DNA of 64,000 nt from Viscum album (lineage: Eukaryota; Streptophyta; Magnoliopsida; Santalales; Viscaceae), in the NCBI GenBank assembly GCA_963277665.1, contig OY728160.1, positions 46,484,605-46,548,604 on the forward strand, given 5' to 3'. The notes beneath the pieces are model-generated. The model saw only the letters and a program-made list of their open reading frames with translations, did not search any database and had not been told where the DNA came from. This document shows, one piece after another, positions 44,871 through 55,403 of this stretch. The position numbers and the translations under genes were made by a program. How positions within the stretch are numbered: the stretch's first letter is position 1; each line of letters starts with the position of its first letter.

Positions 44871-46000
44871 ATGCACCAATTCACTCTTATATGGTGTATA
44901 TACTTCCCTTTGACATATTACATAATAAACCTATTTATTCTCATGATTTTATAAAGTTCGGATTCAATGTTATTCCTCAATTATTTGTATTCAAGAGTCT
45001 CTCATTTTTTTTAAAACTCTTTAGCTAAAATATCATTTTAAATGTTTTAAAGATTTATTCTTATAAATATTTATCATTAATGTCTATGTTTTAAAAATGG
45101 TTTTAAGTATTTATTTATATGGACATTAATGTTTTCAAATGATAATTTATTTAAAAGTTTCAAAGTGGTATGGGACACTTTGATTCAAAAATATCTTTAT
45201 TAAATGTTTTAAATGGTTTTTGAAAATAGTTTGATAAAGAATTGATTATGTCAATATCTTGAAATAATATATTTTGATATCAATGTGGAAATTTTATCTT
45301 TCCTTTATGCTTGTTTTATGTGTTATGACTACGTTATGGTTCTTCGGCATTGTTTACATATACGGTTGGTTCTGTGATAAACCTAGGGTGGGTGAGCCTA
45401 AGATAGCTCTCTAATGCATTGGGTAACATGATGGAGGTAAACGTTAATGTTTCTATTAAGAGATTTAGGTAATATACTATGATGGGTATTCCAAATGTGA
45501 CTCCCTATGTAGTTGTGATAGCTACAATGTAAGTATGTTATGAATTCCATAAGTTACCTTTATGATTTATGATTATGTGTGTTATTCATAAATCCTATGA
45601 TTTCGTAAGGTATGTTATGATTAAAAAGTATTGGTTTCATTGATTTGTATTTATTGATGGGATAATGTTTTCCTTCCTTATTTTATAACCCTTACTGAGC
45701 TTTTTATGATCATACTAAGTTTTTGAAATGTTTTCCATAGGACTTAAAGATGAATAGGGTCAAGTATGGGATCAAGGAAAAGCCATGCTATCTAAAACAT
45801 GGAACTAGACATGTTTCTTTTTAAGAGTTTTTATTTTGTGAAATAATTGGAAACAGAGTAGAAGTGTCTACTTTGGAATTTTTGAGATGTAATGTAATAT
45901 TTATGGCCTAATTATCTAAAACTCTAAACCTGAAAATATCCTCAATGTGAATTATTCATTTAATTCAAGATTATGTAATTTTTAAAGTTGAGTCCTTATA

Positions 46001-46250
46001 AGACTATATTCTTACTTCTTTATCTTATTTTCATTAGGCACACCCATAATTATTGGTCACACCCTCGACCCATTTTAATCAACCTAACCACCCACATAAA
46101 CTATGAAATATAGGCCAATAAGGTTCCATTTCACCCTTTCCTACCCAACCATCCCCTTTTAGGGAAACCCCATGGTCCTAAGCTGATACTCATAAATCCA
46201 TTTAAAAAAACTTTATATATTTGATGTTAACCATGAACACTAACCATGTA
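46001..46250. other. Short spacer between P and D
   Basis: Right flank of P and left flank of D. No ORF and no recognisable element end. Confidence 0.55.
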
Positions 46251-46629
46251 TGTAGCATCCCTATCCTGGTTCATGTCCACTCTGATTAAATTAGGTTCCA
46301 TATGCCTCAGGTGTGCCAACTTTTAAGCTATAGGTTTTTGACTAGAGGTGAGGGTCTATGTATAAAGTGGAAGGACAATTACCTCTTTTGGTACAGATAA
46401 CCATAAACCATAGTGGATGTAATAATTCAGTAATCCTCAAAATATAAAAGTAAATAGAAGTTAACATCATGTTTTTAATCCATTAGTGTGTAAATAATGA
46501 CTCACATGTTATGAAAAATTTATATGTGTGAAATTTCACATAGTATGCATGAGAAGTAAGTTCACCAATAGGTTTAATATATACAATCTATCCAAAATAA
46601 ATAAATAAAAGGAAGGCTAAATTGAAACC

Positions 46630-46645
46630 TGGTCTTGAATCTATT
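46630..46645. repeat. 16-bp target-site duplication of S, left copy
   Basis: TGGTCTTGAATCTATT, repeated exactly at 47368-47383. The length fits target-primed retroposition (SINE or LINE machinery) rather than an LTR element or most DNA transposons. Confidence 0.85.
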
Positions 46646-46653
46646 GCACATGA

Positions 46654-46722
46654 GCCTCATCCCAGTTGGTGAGGACTCCTTAAGTGCATCCAAGAGACCT
46701 GGGATAAAATCTAGGTAGAGGC
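46654..46722 (+). repeat. tRNA-like head of S
   Basis: 69-base segment with acceptor-like pairing of 46654-46658 (GCCTC) and 46718-46722 (GAGGC), a box A-like segment at 46661-46674 and a T-arm-like segment at 46699-46716. The T-loop has lost the TTCRA core, so it is a retroposon head and not a working tRNA gene. Confidence 0.55.
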
Positions 46723-46865
46723 TAATTTCCAGGTACTGTAGAAAGTACTGTAGCAGTGCTGTAGCAGGTACTGTAGTAGGAACTATGCAGAATTGTAGTA
46801 GGTACTATAGTGAGAACTGTAGCAGGCACTGTTTGGCACTGTAGCAGCCAGGAATATTCCCCCGT

Positions 46866-46975
46866 TTGGGCCTTCAGGCCACGATTTGGTCCCCGAGTCC
46901 TTTAAGGCCTTCGGGCCACCCAGGCCTTCGGGTCAGTAAGGCCTTTAGGACACCTCAAGGACTTCGGACCACCTT
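46866..46975 (+). repeat. Array of GGCC-TTCG-GGCC hairpin words in S
   Basis: GGCCTTCAGGCC near 46869, GGCCTTCGGGCC near 46906, GGCCTTCGGGTC near 46923, GGCCTTTAGGAC near 46941 and GGACTTCGGACC near 46959, with a further GGCCTTCGGGCC near 47351. Most can fold as 4-bp stems capped by UUCG or UUCA. Confidence 0.75.
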
Positions 46976-47367
46976 AAGTGCGGATGAAAACCAGACAACC
47001 TACAAGGAACGAGCTTCAGAAGGAGGAGGAGCAAGGAGCTTTCATCATAGCAGAAGCTAAAAATATTGCAAGAATGAGAGGGTATGGCACCTGCCATCGG
47101 GACAAGCCTATGCATGCACTGGAAAGACTAGCTGAATAGCCATGAAAATGTGGAGAGTTGATTTCATGATGAATATGCTGGGGAGGAGCAGTTCCAAGTA
47201 GTTAGTCTGAGTTGTATGTAATGTTTTAAGCCTACAGGCAATGAATTCCTCTAAGTCCTGTGGGCCATGTAATACTTACGCCTATGGTCCTTGTAAGGGT
47301 TCCACCTCGCCCCTTGAAAGGTATATTATCAAAATCAATAAAAAATGAAGGCCTTCGGGCCATTGGA

Positions 47368-47383
47368 TGGTCTTGAATCTATT
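47368..47383. repeat. 16-bp target-site duplication of S, right copy
   Basis: Exact copy of 46630-46645. The D LTR continues after it. Confidence 0.85.
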
Positions 47384-48359
47384 CCTGGTCCAATATCCCA
47401 GATTCAAGTATGCTCCACATCTCACCTATCAATAGCACATCCCATTCCCTACCTGATTCAAGAACCATAAAGTCTGATTGTATACTAATATATATGATCA
47501 GGGTTTGAGTATAACCCTATATACTACCACCAATAGTGTCCCTAAACCAGTCCAACAAATACAAATTTATGTGCAGTGTGATATTCTCATATGGAAACAT
47601 TATAAAGTGGAAAAAATAATAAATATGTCACAGCCAAAGGTGCTACACATCCACCCATATAATAACATAGTTATTTATTACACATTAATACTTTATTTAT
47701 TACATAAAATTGCACTTAATACAACCAAAAAGATCGATAATTCTAGTGTCTTTGGGAATTGGGTACATTACACAACAACTTATAACATGGGATATATAAT
47801 ATTATTAAACACTTTCTTGGCATGATCGTAATATTCCAATGAACTTAAAACTGCATGGGATATCCTAGGTAAAAACATAAGAAAGGTATGAGATATAAAT
47901 CCCAATAATGGAAAAAACAAGGAATAACATGAATAATATAATTCATGTTAGAAAATAGGCATATCAATGGAGCATAAAAGGAACATGAATAATTGGCATG
48001 ATATAGCATGATAATCATAACATGGGAAATGTGACAACAACTTAAAACATTGAACTGTAAAATTAGTTCAAGGATAAATACGTAAAGACCTCATGGTGAA
48101 TAATATACCATAAAGGAATTAGATACACCACTATCCCAACATGATTTATTATGATACTAAATATTACTCAATGCATTGGAGCACTATCTGGGTGCACCCG
48201 TCATAATCATTTCATTACAACATGGATTCGTTCATCATACTAATTTATTCCATGATAAAGTAATGTAAAATACATACATTAAATTCTCCAATAATTAATT
48301 ATATGTGTATAAAGGTGAATACCCTTGATATAAAAATAGGTATTTATTCACTACATAAT

Positions 48360-49010
48360 TTTTTTGTATGGAAAATCGCAGTGAAATTTTGATAGCAAAT
48401 CGGCGTTACATAAAAATTCATAAAAATGGTAAATGAGAGTGAAATGGGTATCTTATCATTTTTAAATCAAATGAAAAGTAACATGGACATGTAAATAAAT
48501 TTCCAAATATTATTAAATGTAAATTGAATTCATAAGTTCATAATGGATCTTGAGTAAAGAAGAGAAGGTGGGGACCCCTTATGGAATTTCGGAATAGTAA
48601 TGGGTGTACATAAGGGTTCATAAGATGGCTAAATGAGATTTAAAGGAGATATAATCATTTATAAATCAAATTGAAATTAAGGGGGGTATATAAGAATATA
48701 TAAAAACATAATAAAATGGAAATTAATAGACATAACATAAAAGGATTTCTTGATAAAAGTGGAGAGGGGAAGATCTCTCACGGAATTTTGACATAGTAAC
48801 GGCTTTAGGTAAGGGTAAAAATGGGAAAGGATAAATGATAAATCATTAAAATAACATAAAATTAAGATTAAGAAAATTGTTATAAATTATTAACAATATA
48901 ACCATTTGAAATTACAAGAACTAATTTCAAATAAGTTGCTTGAATTTGAAAGGATTGGAGTAAGGTGAGGATCCCTTACTTGATTGTGTGATTACAAAGG
49001 CATGGGATGG
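48360..49010 (-). repeat. Diverged ~195-bp tandem array in LTR of D
   Basis: The plus-strand landmark GAAATTTTGATAG, GAATTTCGGAATAG, GAATTTTGACATAG recurs near 48390, 48585 and 48783, with a fainter copy near 48980, so the period is about 195-198. Before it stand short palindromic words that differ between units: GGGGACCCC near 48571, AGATCT near 48771, GGATCC near 48969. Read on the minus strand the block GTAAGGGATCCTCACCT resembles GGTAAGGGATTTTCATCT of the P array. Confidence 0.55.
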
Positions 49011-50461
49011 AATTATTGAAATCTTGGGGTGCCTTATAAGTACTATAAGGAGTTTAGGGTAGAGTTTGGATGTTATCCAAGGATTTTGAGTGAAGATAAA
49101 TAGGGGCTTGGGTGGGTATATATAGGAAAAGAGGAAGATTTATTTATTATTTTGGTTTTGGCTTCTACATAATAAAATATCCAAAACCACAAACCATATC
49201 ATGGTTTTTACCCATGGTTTTTGGAAAAGGGTAGTGGTTTTTATTATTTTTGAAGGCCAAGAGCCGAACTTATTTATATATTTCCCTTGGATAGGTGTAG
49301 TTGAGTCACACTCTTAAATAAATGATTTTAAAATCTTAAAATATATTATAAGTATTGGGTGATTCATAATGGATTTAAAAAATAAATCAAATAAACTTAA
49401 AACCACATTATTTTAAATTTAAAACATATATTTTTTCATGGATCCCATTTATATTACTTATTACATCACATTTGGTTCATTATTATTTCATAAAACACAA
49501 AGTATATTTATATGGTATTTAATTTTTACCCAAAAATTTGGTTGTCTTGGAAAATTATGAAAAATTCACCATTGGATAATTTAGACATTCTGATTCTAAA
49601 AATAATATTCATATCATCTAAATAATTATCTAAATATTTGAATTTTTACATTTAAAATGATGACCTGTATTTATTGAAAATGATGGGTTTTTGACAATAA
49701 CAGTTTTCAAACCCTAATAGAAATTACATTTGATATCATAATAATTATATGATAATTCATATTTGATAAATATTATTTAATAATAATATTACATTAAAAT
49801 ATTTTTTATTTCAAAAATATATGAATTCATAAATTCATTAATTTTATTTGAATATTAACCAAAAATATAATTTTTTCATTATTTTATAAAAATCATTTAT
49901 AAAGTAACAATAATAGGATGAAAATATATTCATTACTCTATAAAAATATTTTACATACTCATATTGCTAGTGTATTGATATATATCCCTTTAATACACCA
50001 GCATACTCCCTAAGAGTAAGGTGTGTGGTGGTGGGGCTCTCATGGGGTCATTCGGCGAACATGGTTTGTGTTATGATCTTGATGATCTTGAACTTCTCCC
50101 GTAAGTGGTTTTACTCATGCTTAAGATATTGGATCTCATCTTGGGCTTGGTTAAGGTAAAATCCTAGAAATTATATCTCCCTCAAAAGATCTGATAAATG
50201 ATCTCCATAGAGTATGAACCTATTGGTTGAGGCCATCACTTTCTTTGTCTATGACGATTGGATTTGTTAAAACCCTATATTTATACTAGTCATGTGAGTA
50301 CTATTCAGAGGCTATATTATCAGTGGTAATGATATTTAACAGTCATTTAAATCCAATTGGATATAATAAAACAAAATAATTTCATGTGTTTTATATAACC
50401 ATAATACATTTAATTAAATAAAAAAGGGGGAATTTTATTCATAACAGTTTGGGTCATTACA

Positions 50462-50475
50462 ATATCCCCCCCTTT
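50462..50475 (-). other. Chromovirus D polypurine tract
   Basis: On the minus strand this reads AAAGGGGGGGATAT directly before TGTAATGACCC. It is the plus-strand primer site. Confidence 0.8.
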
Positions 50476-50519
50476 ATAAATTTCTCCCTCTAAATTTTCT
50501 TTTCCCACACTAAAATAGA

Positions 50520-50760
50520 TGAGGTTAAATCTACTTCATTAGAGCCTCTGGCTCTCACATTGTTTCTTCAAACTTATGGTTTCTCCACAAACTTTTAAGA
50601 GGGACATTGTCTTATTTCATAGAAATTTTTCTCTATGATATAATATCTTCACCAGATACTATTCATAGGAAAGATCATTCGCCAATGATACCACCTCTAG
50701 ATTGAGTACATGTTAGGGTTTTGATATGTACTTTCTCAAGAGGGATACATGGAATACATC
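50520..50760 (-). pseudogene. Chromodomain of chromovirus D (decayed)
   Basis: On the minus strand, across short shifts, the landmarks DVFHVS near 50735-50760 and then REKFL, NKTMSLLKV and NHKFEET at 50540-50610 can be read. This matches the family order (DVFHVS...EK.LRNK...LVKVLWRNH..EEA). Several stops and shifts; not functional. Confidence 0.6.
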
Positions 50761-50799
50761 ATATACTTGAGATAGGTTTGGTGTGAGTGATAATTAATA

Positions 50800-51988
50800 G
50801 GCCACTGCTCTGATGTGATCAAGGCTCTCAAAAGGGTAGATGTACCCTAGACTAAGCTTTCCCTTCTTCCCAATTCTCATCACATTCTTCCAAATATAAA
50901 TGCATAGGAATACTATGTCTCCAACATCAAACTCTAGTACTCATCGACAATTGTCAGCATATCTCTTCTATTGACTCTGATCATCCTTGATGTGATTCTT
51001 AATAGTCTTAACCTTCTCTTTCATTTCCTCAACCATTTTAGGACCTTGAATCTTTCATTCTCCAACTTCATCCCAACATGTCAGTGTTCTGCACCTCTTC
51101 CCATAATGAACTTAATAGGGAGCTATTTTGATGCTCGAGTGGAAACTTTTGTTTTAACAGAACTCAACCAAAGTAAGATGTTTGTCCTATATTCCATTGA
51201 AATCCATAGAACATTCTTGGAACATTTCTTAAAATTTCTAAATATACAGTTCAAATTGTCCATTAGTTTGAGGATGATGGGTCGTAATAAAATTTAGCTC
51301 AGTGTTTATAGCATGCTGTATATTTTTCAAGAACTTTGAGGTGAATATTGGATCTTGATCATATATAATCGATAGTGTTACTCCATTCATAATTACCACT
51401 TCTTTGATTTATATTCCTTCTAGTTGATCCAGTGAGAAATCCTCTAGAATCGTAATATTGTGTGAAGTCTTTGTAAGATGATCCACAACAACTAAAATAG
51501 TATTTTTTCCTTTGGATGTCTTTGAAAGTCCAGTGAAAAAGTCCATGGTGATTTTTTCACATTTCCATGTTGGTATGGGTAATGGTTTCATCATCCCATT
51601 AGACTTATACCTTTCAACCTTCACTTTCTAACATACTAGGCATTTTTATGTATATTCAGTGATCTCCTTTTTCATGTTTTCCCACCAATAGTTCTCTCAT
51701 AGATCTTGATATATCTTTGTGTTTCCTAGGATAATGGAGAAAGTCGAACTATGTGCATCATCAAATAGTTCCTTCTTTAGATTAGGATTCGATAGAACAC
51801 ATAGTCTTGACCCAAATATCACAATTCCTTTCTTCATTAACATTGAACTCCTAGTATTTCCATTTCCTTATAGTTTTCAATCTCTTATAAATTCCCACAT
51901 CATTTCTTTGATAATCCTTTAACCTTTCAAAAAGATATGTTTGAGTGATCATTTGTGAAATGATTGATGATATTCCTTTATTTATGAT
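50800..51988 (-). pseudogene. Integrase of chromovirus D (decayed)
   Basis: The zinc-binding part at about 51620-51740 reads ENYWWENMKKEI and KCLVC (Cys pair kept). The open stretch 51409-51624 gives PLPIPTWKCEKITMDFFTGL and VVVDHLTK, the start of the catalytic core with its first aspartate. Near 51270-51300 THHPQTNGQFEL keeps the catalytic glutamate. The remainder is broken. The C insertion at 51989 separates this from its RNase H, now at 63086-63470. Confidence 0.75.
51984..51988. repeat. Target-site duplication of C, left copy
   Basis: ATGAT, identical to 63081-63085. Confidence 0.95.
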
Positions 51989-53861
51989 TGTAAAGACCCA
52001 AAAATTTCAAGGAAATTTTTTTCTTAAATTCTTTGGGATCTTACGAGTACGCAGTTTCTGACGGCACCTGATTCTGAGGCCCGGTGTGCTCGGAATCAAT
52101 TTCCAAAGTTTAGCTTGGGTACGTTCAGTGAACGAATGAGCGGGTTTTTCTATCTTTTGAACCAGTGCTCAGATTTTAAATCTGAGGGCACCGATGAGTT
52201 CACAGCGCCATTAATTACTTAAGGGTACCTTTAACTCAGTTGCGTTTTAAGCAGGTTTGGAATTAATTTTTGGGGGAAATAGTTTAAAATAAATAAAATT
52301 GGTGTCACAATTTTATTTTTATGGTTGGTGGTTAAATTCTCCCAAAGGGAGTTGAAGGTGGGTCCCACACCCACATAACCTTCCATGGGAAGATATTTTG
52401 TGGGGTGGGGCCCACACATGAACTAAACCCTTAATCTTCCCTAAACCCCTTAAACCCCCCCATTAAACTCTTTTTTATTAATGTTGGCAAACCCCATGTA
52501 TTTAATTGGGTAACTCCTCCTCTCCCCACTCTCCCACTTTAATTCATGCCAACACACACTTAATCAATTAATTGAATTAAGTGTTTGAATTTTGTAAATT
52601 TGAATGAATGGAATAATTTAATAAAATAATGGAAGCCTTATTTTATTTTTGGGGGTTGGCATGTTGTGTTGAGATTTTGGGGAGAGATCTCTAGTTTTAT
52701 TTGAAGAACTTCATCCTCAACGAAGAATGTCAACTCTTCGATGAAGAACATCAACTCAGCCACCCGGGTTTCTCTGTCCTCTTCTTCCTCCATGACAAGG
52801 GAGGAGACACCGACGTGGGAACTTGCCAACGATGTCACGCCATTCAATCTTCTCTCCGTGACAAAAAGGGGAGATGCCACTTCCTTCTCGGATGCTCTTT
52901 GTCGACGTCTACGAACCCTCATCCCACGACGCCAACGCTCGTCATCTTTTGTTGAGGTAGGGGTGTGTTTTGGATTTAGAAATATTGGTTTTCCTTACAT
53001 GTTTTCATTCCTCTTAAACCACTTGTTATCGGACTAATGCGGAAGGGACCAGACCAAAATAACATGGTCTGATTCCTCCATCGTTCTTTTGAATAAGTGG
53101 AGTCCTTCAACTATTCTTGAGCGGTGAATCAAGTTATGTTTTCGGAGCCGATCGGAGGCCCGAAAACATCGTAAATGGCCTCAGAGCATCGAGGTGACCT
53201 ATAAACAGAAGTTTTATAGAAATCAGATCATCAGAATGAAGAATAGACACCTCGGGAGGTTTGCTAGCCAGTGGCGTCGTTTCTGGAAAATTCCAGAATA
53301 CACGGTGTGTACTCTAGAAGCACACACCGTGTAGTAAAAGCGTATTGTCGCTTCTGTTTTTGAAGTTAGAAAAGTAACACACAGTGTGTGACTCTAGACA
53401 CATGGTATGTATTATCCACACATTTTTACAGAGGATACATCGATGGACATGGCGTCTATTCAGGGAAAATACACAGACACAGACAACAACACATGGCCAA
53501 GAGGTACGGCGTGTACTTCCTTCACCATGGAAGAAGCGGCTTCGTGAAGACTCGGCGTGTAATCCGGGAGATACGCAGACATGGGCAGAACCACATATCT
53601 AATAGGCATAGTGTGTACTTCCTTCACCATGGTAGAAGCGGCTTCGTAATGACTCGGTGTGTATTTCGGGAATACATGGACACGGGGTGGATTACACGAG
53701 CATGTACTCCACCACACGGCCAGGCATGGCCAGCGCACATGGACCTGACCCTAGAGTTTTAGACACAACATGTAACCATACCACACACCATGTACTTACT
53801 TATTTACATGACCATCCCCATGAAACGGGCCGTTTACACAGGCAGTACCTAGTGTCTGATA

Positions 53862-53894
53862 ACACGGCGTGTACTTTTTACCTACACGCCGTGT
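53862..53894 (+). repeat. Perfect inverted repeat, 12-bp arms, 9-base loop
   Basis: ACACGGCGTGTA, a 9-base spacer, then TACACGCCGTGT. The identical structure stands at 61824-61856 in the other LTR. Single arms (GGCGTGTA-like) recur many times upstream at 53300-53700. Confidence 0.85.
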
Positions 53895-54114
53895 ACTTTT
53901 AGGGAAATGACTTGGTCATCTTATTCTCTGTATCTTGGACACATTCTGCTTGGTTTTTCCCCTATGACGTGGGATGGAATGTTGGGATAAATCATCTCTA
54001 GTCTTCGTGATGGTTGATTTATCCAACCCTTTGACTCGAGAAGTGGACCCTCTCGGAATCAAATATGTTGTGTGTGGAAACCCTAGATCTGGATGCGACT
54101 GCGACGACTACCGT

Positions 54115-54305
54115 GCTGGGATCCTCCGTGGGTTCGATGATGATGATGACTGTACTTGGATCCTATGTGGGTTCGACAGTGAGGACGACTGTACTTGGAT
54201 CCTACGTGGGTTCGATAGTGATAGTTACTGTACTAGGATCCTACGTGGGTTCGGCAGTGATGACTTCTGTACTTGGATCCTACGAGGGTTCGATAGGGGA
54301 GATGA
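54115..54305 (+). repeat. 39-bp tandem repeat, five units
   Basis: Units of the form CTTGGATCCTAYGTGGGTTC plus GACAGTGAWGACKACTGTA, each 39 bases, starting near 54115. The period is a multiple of three, so frames stay open across it and encode a 13-residue repeat (TWILRGFDSDDDC-like in one frame). The other LTR has it at 62076-62265. Confidence 0.85.
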
Positions 54306-55122
54306 TTCAGAGGCTACATCTATCATCTCCACCCCTCTTTGTGAGTAGTATACCTGTGTGAGTTGAGTCTTGATTTTCAGTCATTATCATTGATATGTTT
54401 TAATTGCTTTTCTGTGTGGATTGGGTTGTGCTTTCCTGTGTGGACTGGGTTGTACTTGGGCTCGTGAGTTGGAGACAAACTGGAATTGATGACTTAAGTA
54501 TATATATGGGCATATACCTAAGTAGGGTTGGTTGATACTTCGTGTTTTTATCTTTCCTTTGTGGTTTATCCTTTGTGGATTTTGGGAGACCTTCGGGGGT
54601 CTCGGGGTCCCTACTGAGTATCGTATACTCACCCATGCACGGGATATGCCCGCACTACGTTGTGTTGGTTGCAGATGATGGGCAGCATTGATCGTGGTTG
54701 AGGCTCGTGGAGAGGAACGGTATTCAGAGGTGGAATATCAAGCGGGACGTACACAGAGCGGATGGACGGACTCAAGGAGCTTAGGAGACTATCGGTACCC
54801 ACCTTTCAGGTGGGATTTCCAGAGGACGACTTGGTGGCAGCTGCTTTACTTTTCAGTTGTTGTACTTTCTTTCTCAGTTGTACTTTACTTTCAGTTGGGT
54901 TTGTATTCTGGACCATTTACTTTCCAGAACTTACTTTTTTACTCAGTTTACTTAGTTTTTACTTCATCTTGCATACTCTATTGTGTTTTTTTACTTATAT
55001 AAAAGCAATTTATTCCCTTTTATTGGGATTTACGCCTTAGGTTCTAGTCGCCAGCCCCTGGCCTATGGAAGTCGGGCTTGGGGTAGTCACGGCACGGGCC
55101 CCAAGGACGGGTCATGACAAAT

Positions 55123-55134
55123 TGGTATCAGAGG
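55123..55134 (+). other. Chromovirus C primer-binding site
   Basis: TGGTATCAGAGG, an exact match to the initiator-Met tRNA primer class used by plant gypsy elements, three bases after the LTR. Confidence 0.93.
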
Positions 55135-55403
55135 AGTCGGTTCTACCGCAGAACTTAGGACTCTGATAATTTCTTCCTATGAAGCAATAGTATTAAGGGT
55201 ATTGAGTGTGGTTAATAGTCCAAGGATTCCAGTGTTGGTGCGGCGACCGACGTATCCATACACCAGGACCCTGACTTCTGATTTTTGACTCAGTGTTCGA
55301 AAACACTGATTGCATGTGTGTTTCAAAAGTTTTCTTTTTGATTACTTTGTGTCAGCTCACTAGGTATACTGTATTAACCGTGGCGCACCTGTTTCTTTTC
55401 AGG

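Larger units (their letters stand above)
41312..46000 (+). mobile_element. Element P, right (3') LTR, intact
   Basis: 4689 bp, uninterrupted, from TGTAACATCCC to GTCCTTATA. It is twice as long as the interior of its element. TATA box at 42953; hairpin array at 43300-44870. It serves as the empty-site reference for B (about 45000) and K2 (about 45540). The small frame 43255-43449 and the minus frame 43451-43708 lie in the array and are not convincing genes. Confidence 0.92.
46646..47367 (+). mobile_element. SINE-like insertion S with tRNA-like head
   Basis: Between two exact 16-bp repeats. The head at 46654-46722 is 69 bases with a closing stem GCCTC/GAGGC, a box A-like CCCAGTTGGTGAGG and a degenerate T-arm (CCTGGGATAAAATCTAGG), so it looks tRNA-derived. 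Then follow about nine irregular copies of ACTGTAGCAGG-type words (46733-46855), and several GGCCTTCGGGCC hairpin words (46866-46975, again at 47350). There is no terminal poly(A); the end reads ATGAAGGCCTTCGGGCCATTGGA. At 722 bp it is longer than most SINEs and may be composite. Confidence 0.6.
46251..50461 (-). mobile_element. Chromovirus D, 3' LTR (with S insertion)
   Basis: From TGTAGCATCCC at 46251 to GGGTCATTACA at 50461, next to a polypurine tract. It is 4211 bp including insertion S, about 3.46 kb without it. The other LTR is not in the window, so only the termini, the tract and the following pol sequence define it. It holds a ~195-bp tandem array at 48360-49010. The rest is AT-rich with no gene; the 115-codon frame at 47478-47825 has no recognisable domain. 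Confidence 0.8.
51989..55119 (+). mobile_element. Chromovirus C, 5' LTR
   Basis: 3131 bp, from TGTAAAGACCC to GGTCATGACA. It aligns over its whole length with 59954-63080, with about a tenth of positions different in the stretches compared. It contains a two-unit ~102-bp repeat (53511, 53613), many ACACGGCGTGT-type words, a perfect 12-bp-arm hairpin at 53862-53894 and a 39-bp tandem repeat at 54115-54305. A TATATAAAA word at 54996 lies only 120 bases from the LTR end, so its role as promoter is uncertain. Open frames here (up to 124 codons) follow repeats. Confidence 0.95.

Noticed and set aside
52701..53037. Plus-strand ORFs of 84-98 codons in 5' LTR of C (counterpart 60703-60999)
   Set aside because: No recognised domain, alternative frames open, and located in the U3; treated as chance frames.
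53388..53762. 124-codon ORF in LTR of C (and 187-codon counterpart at 61416-61979)
   Set aside because: It lies across the 102-bp repeat, codes for no known domain, and overlapping frames in both strands are equally open.
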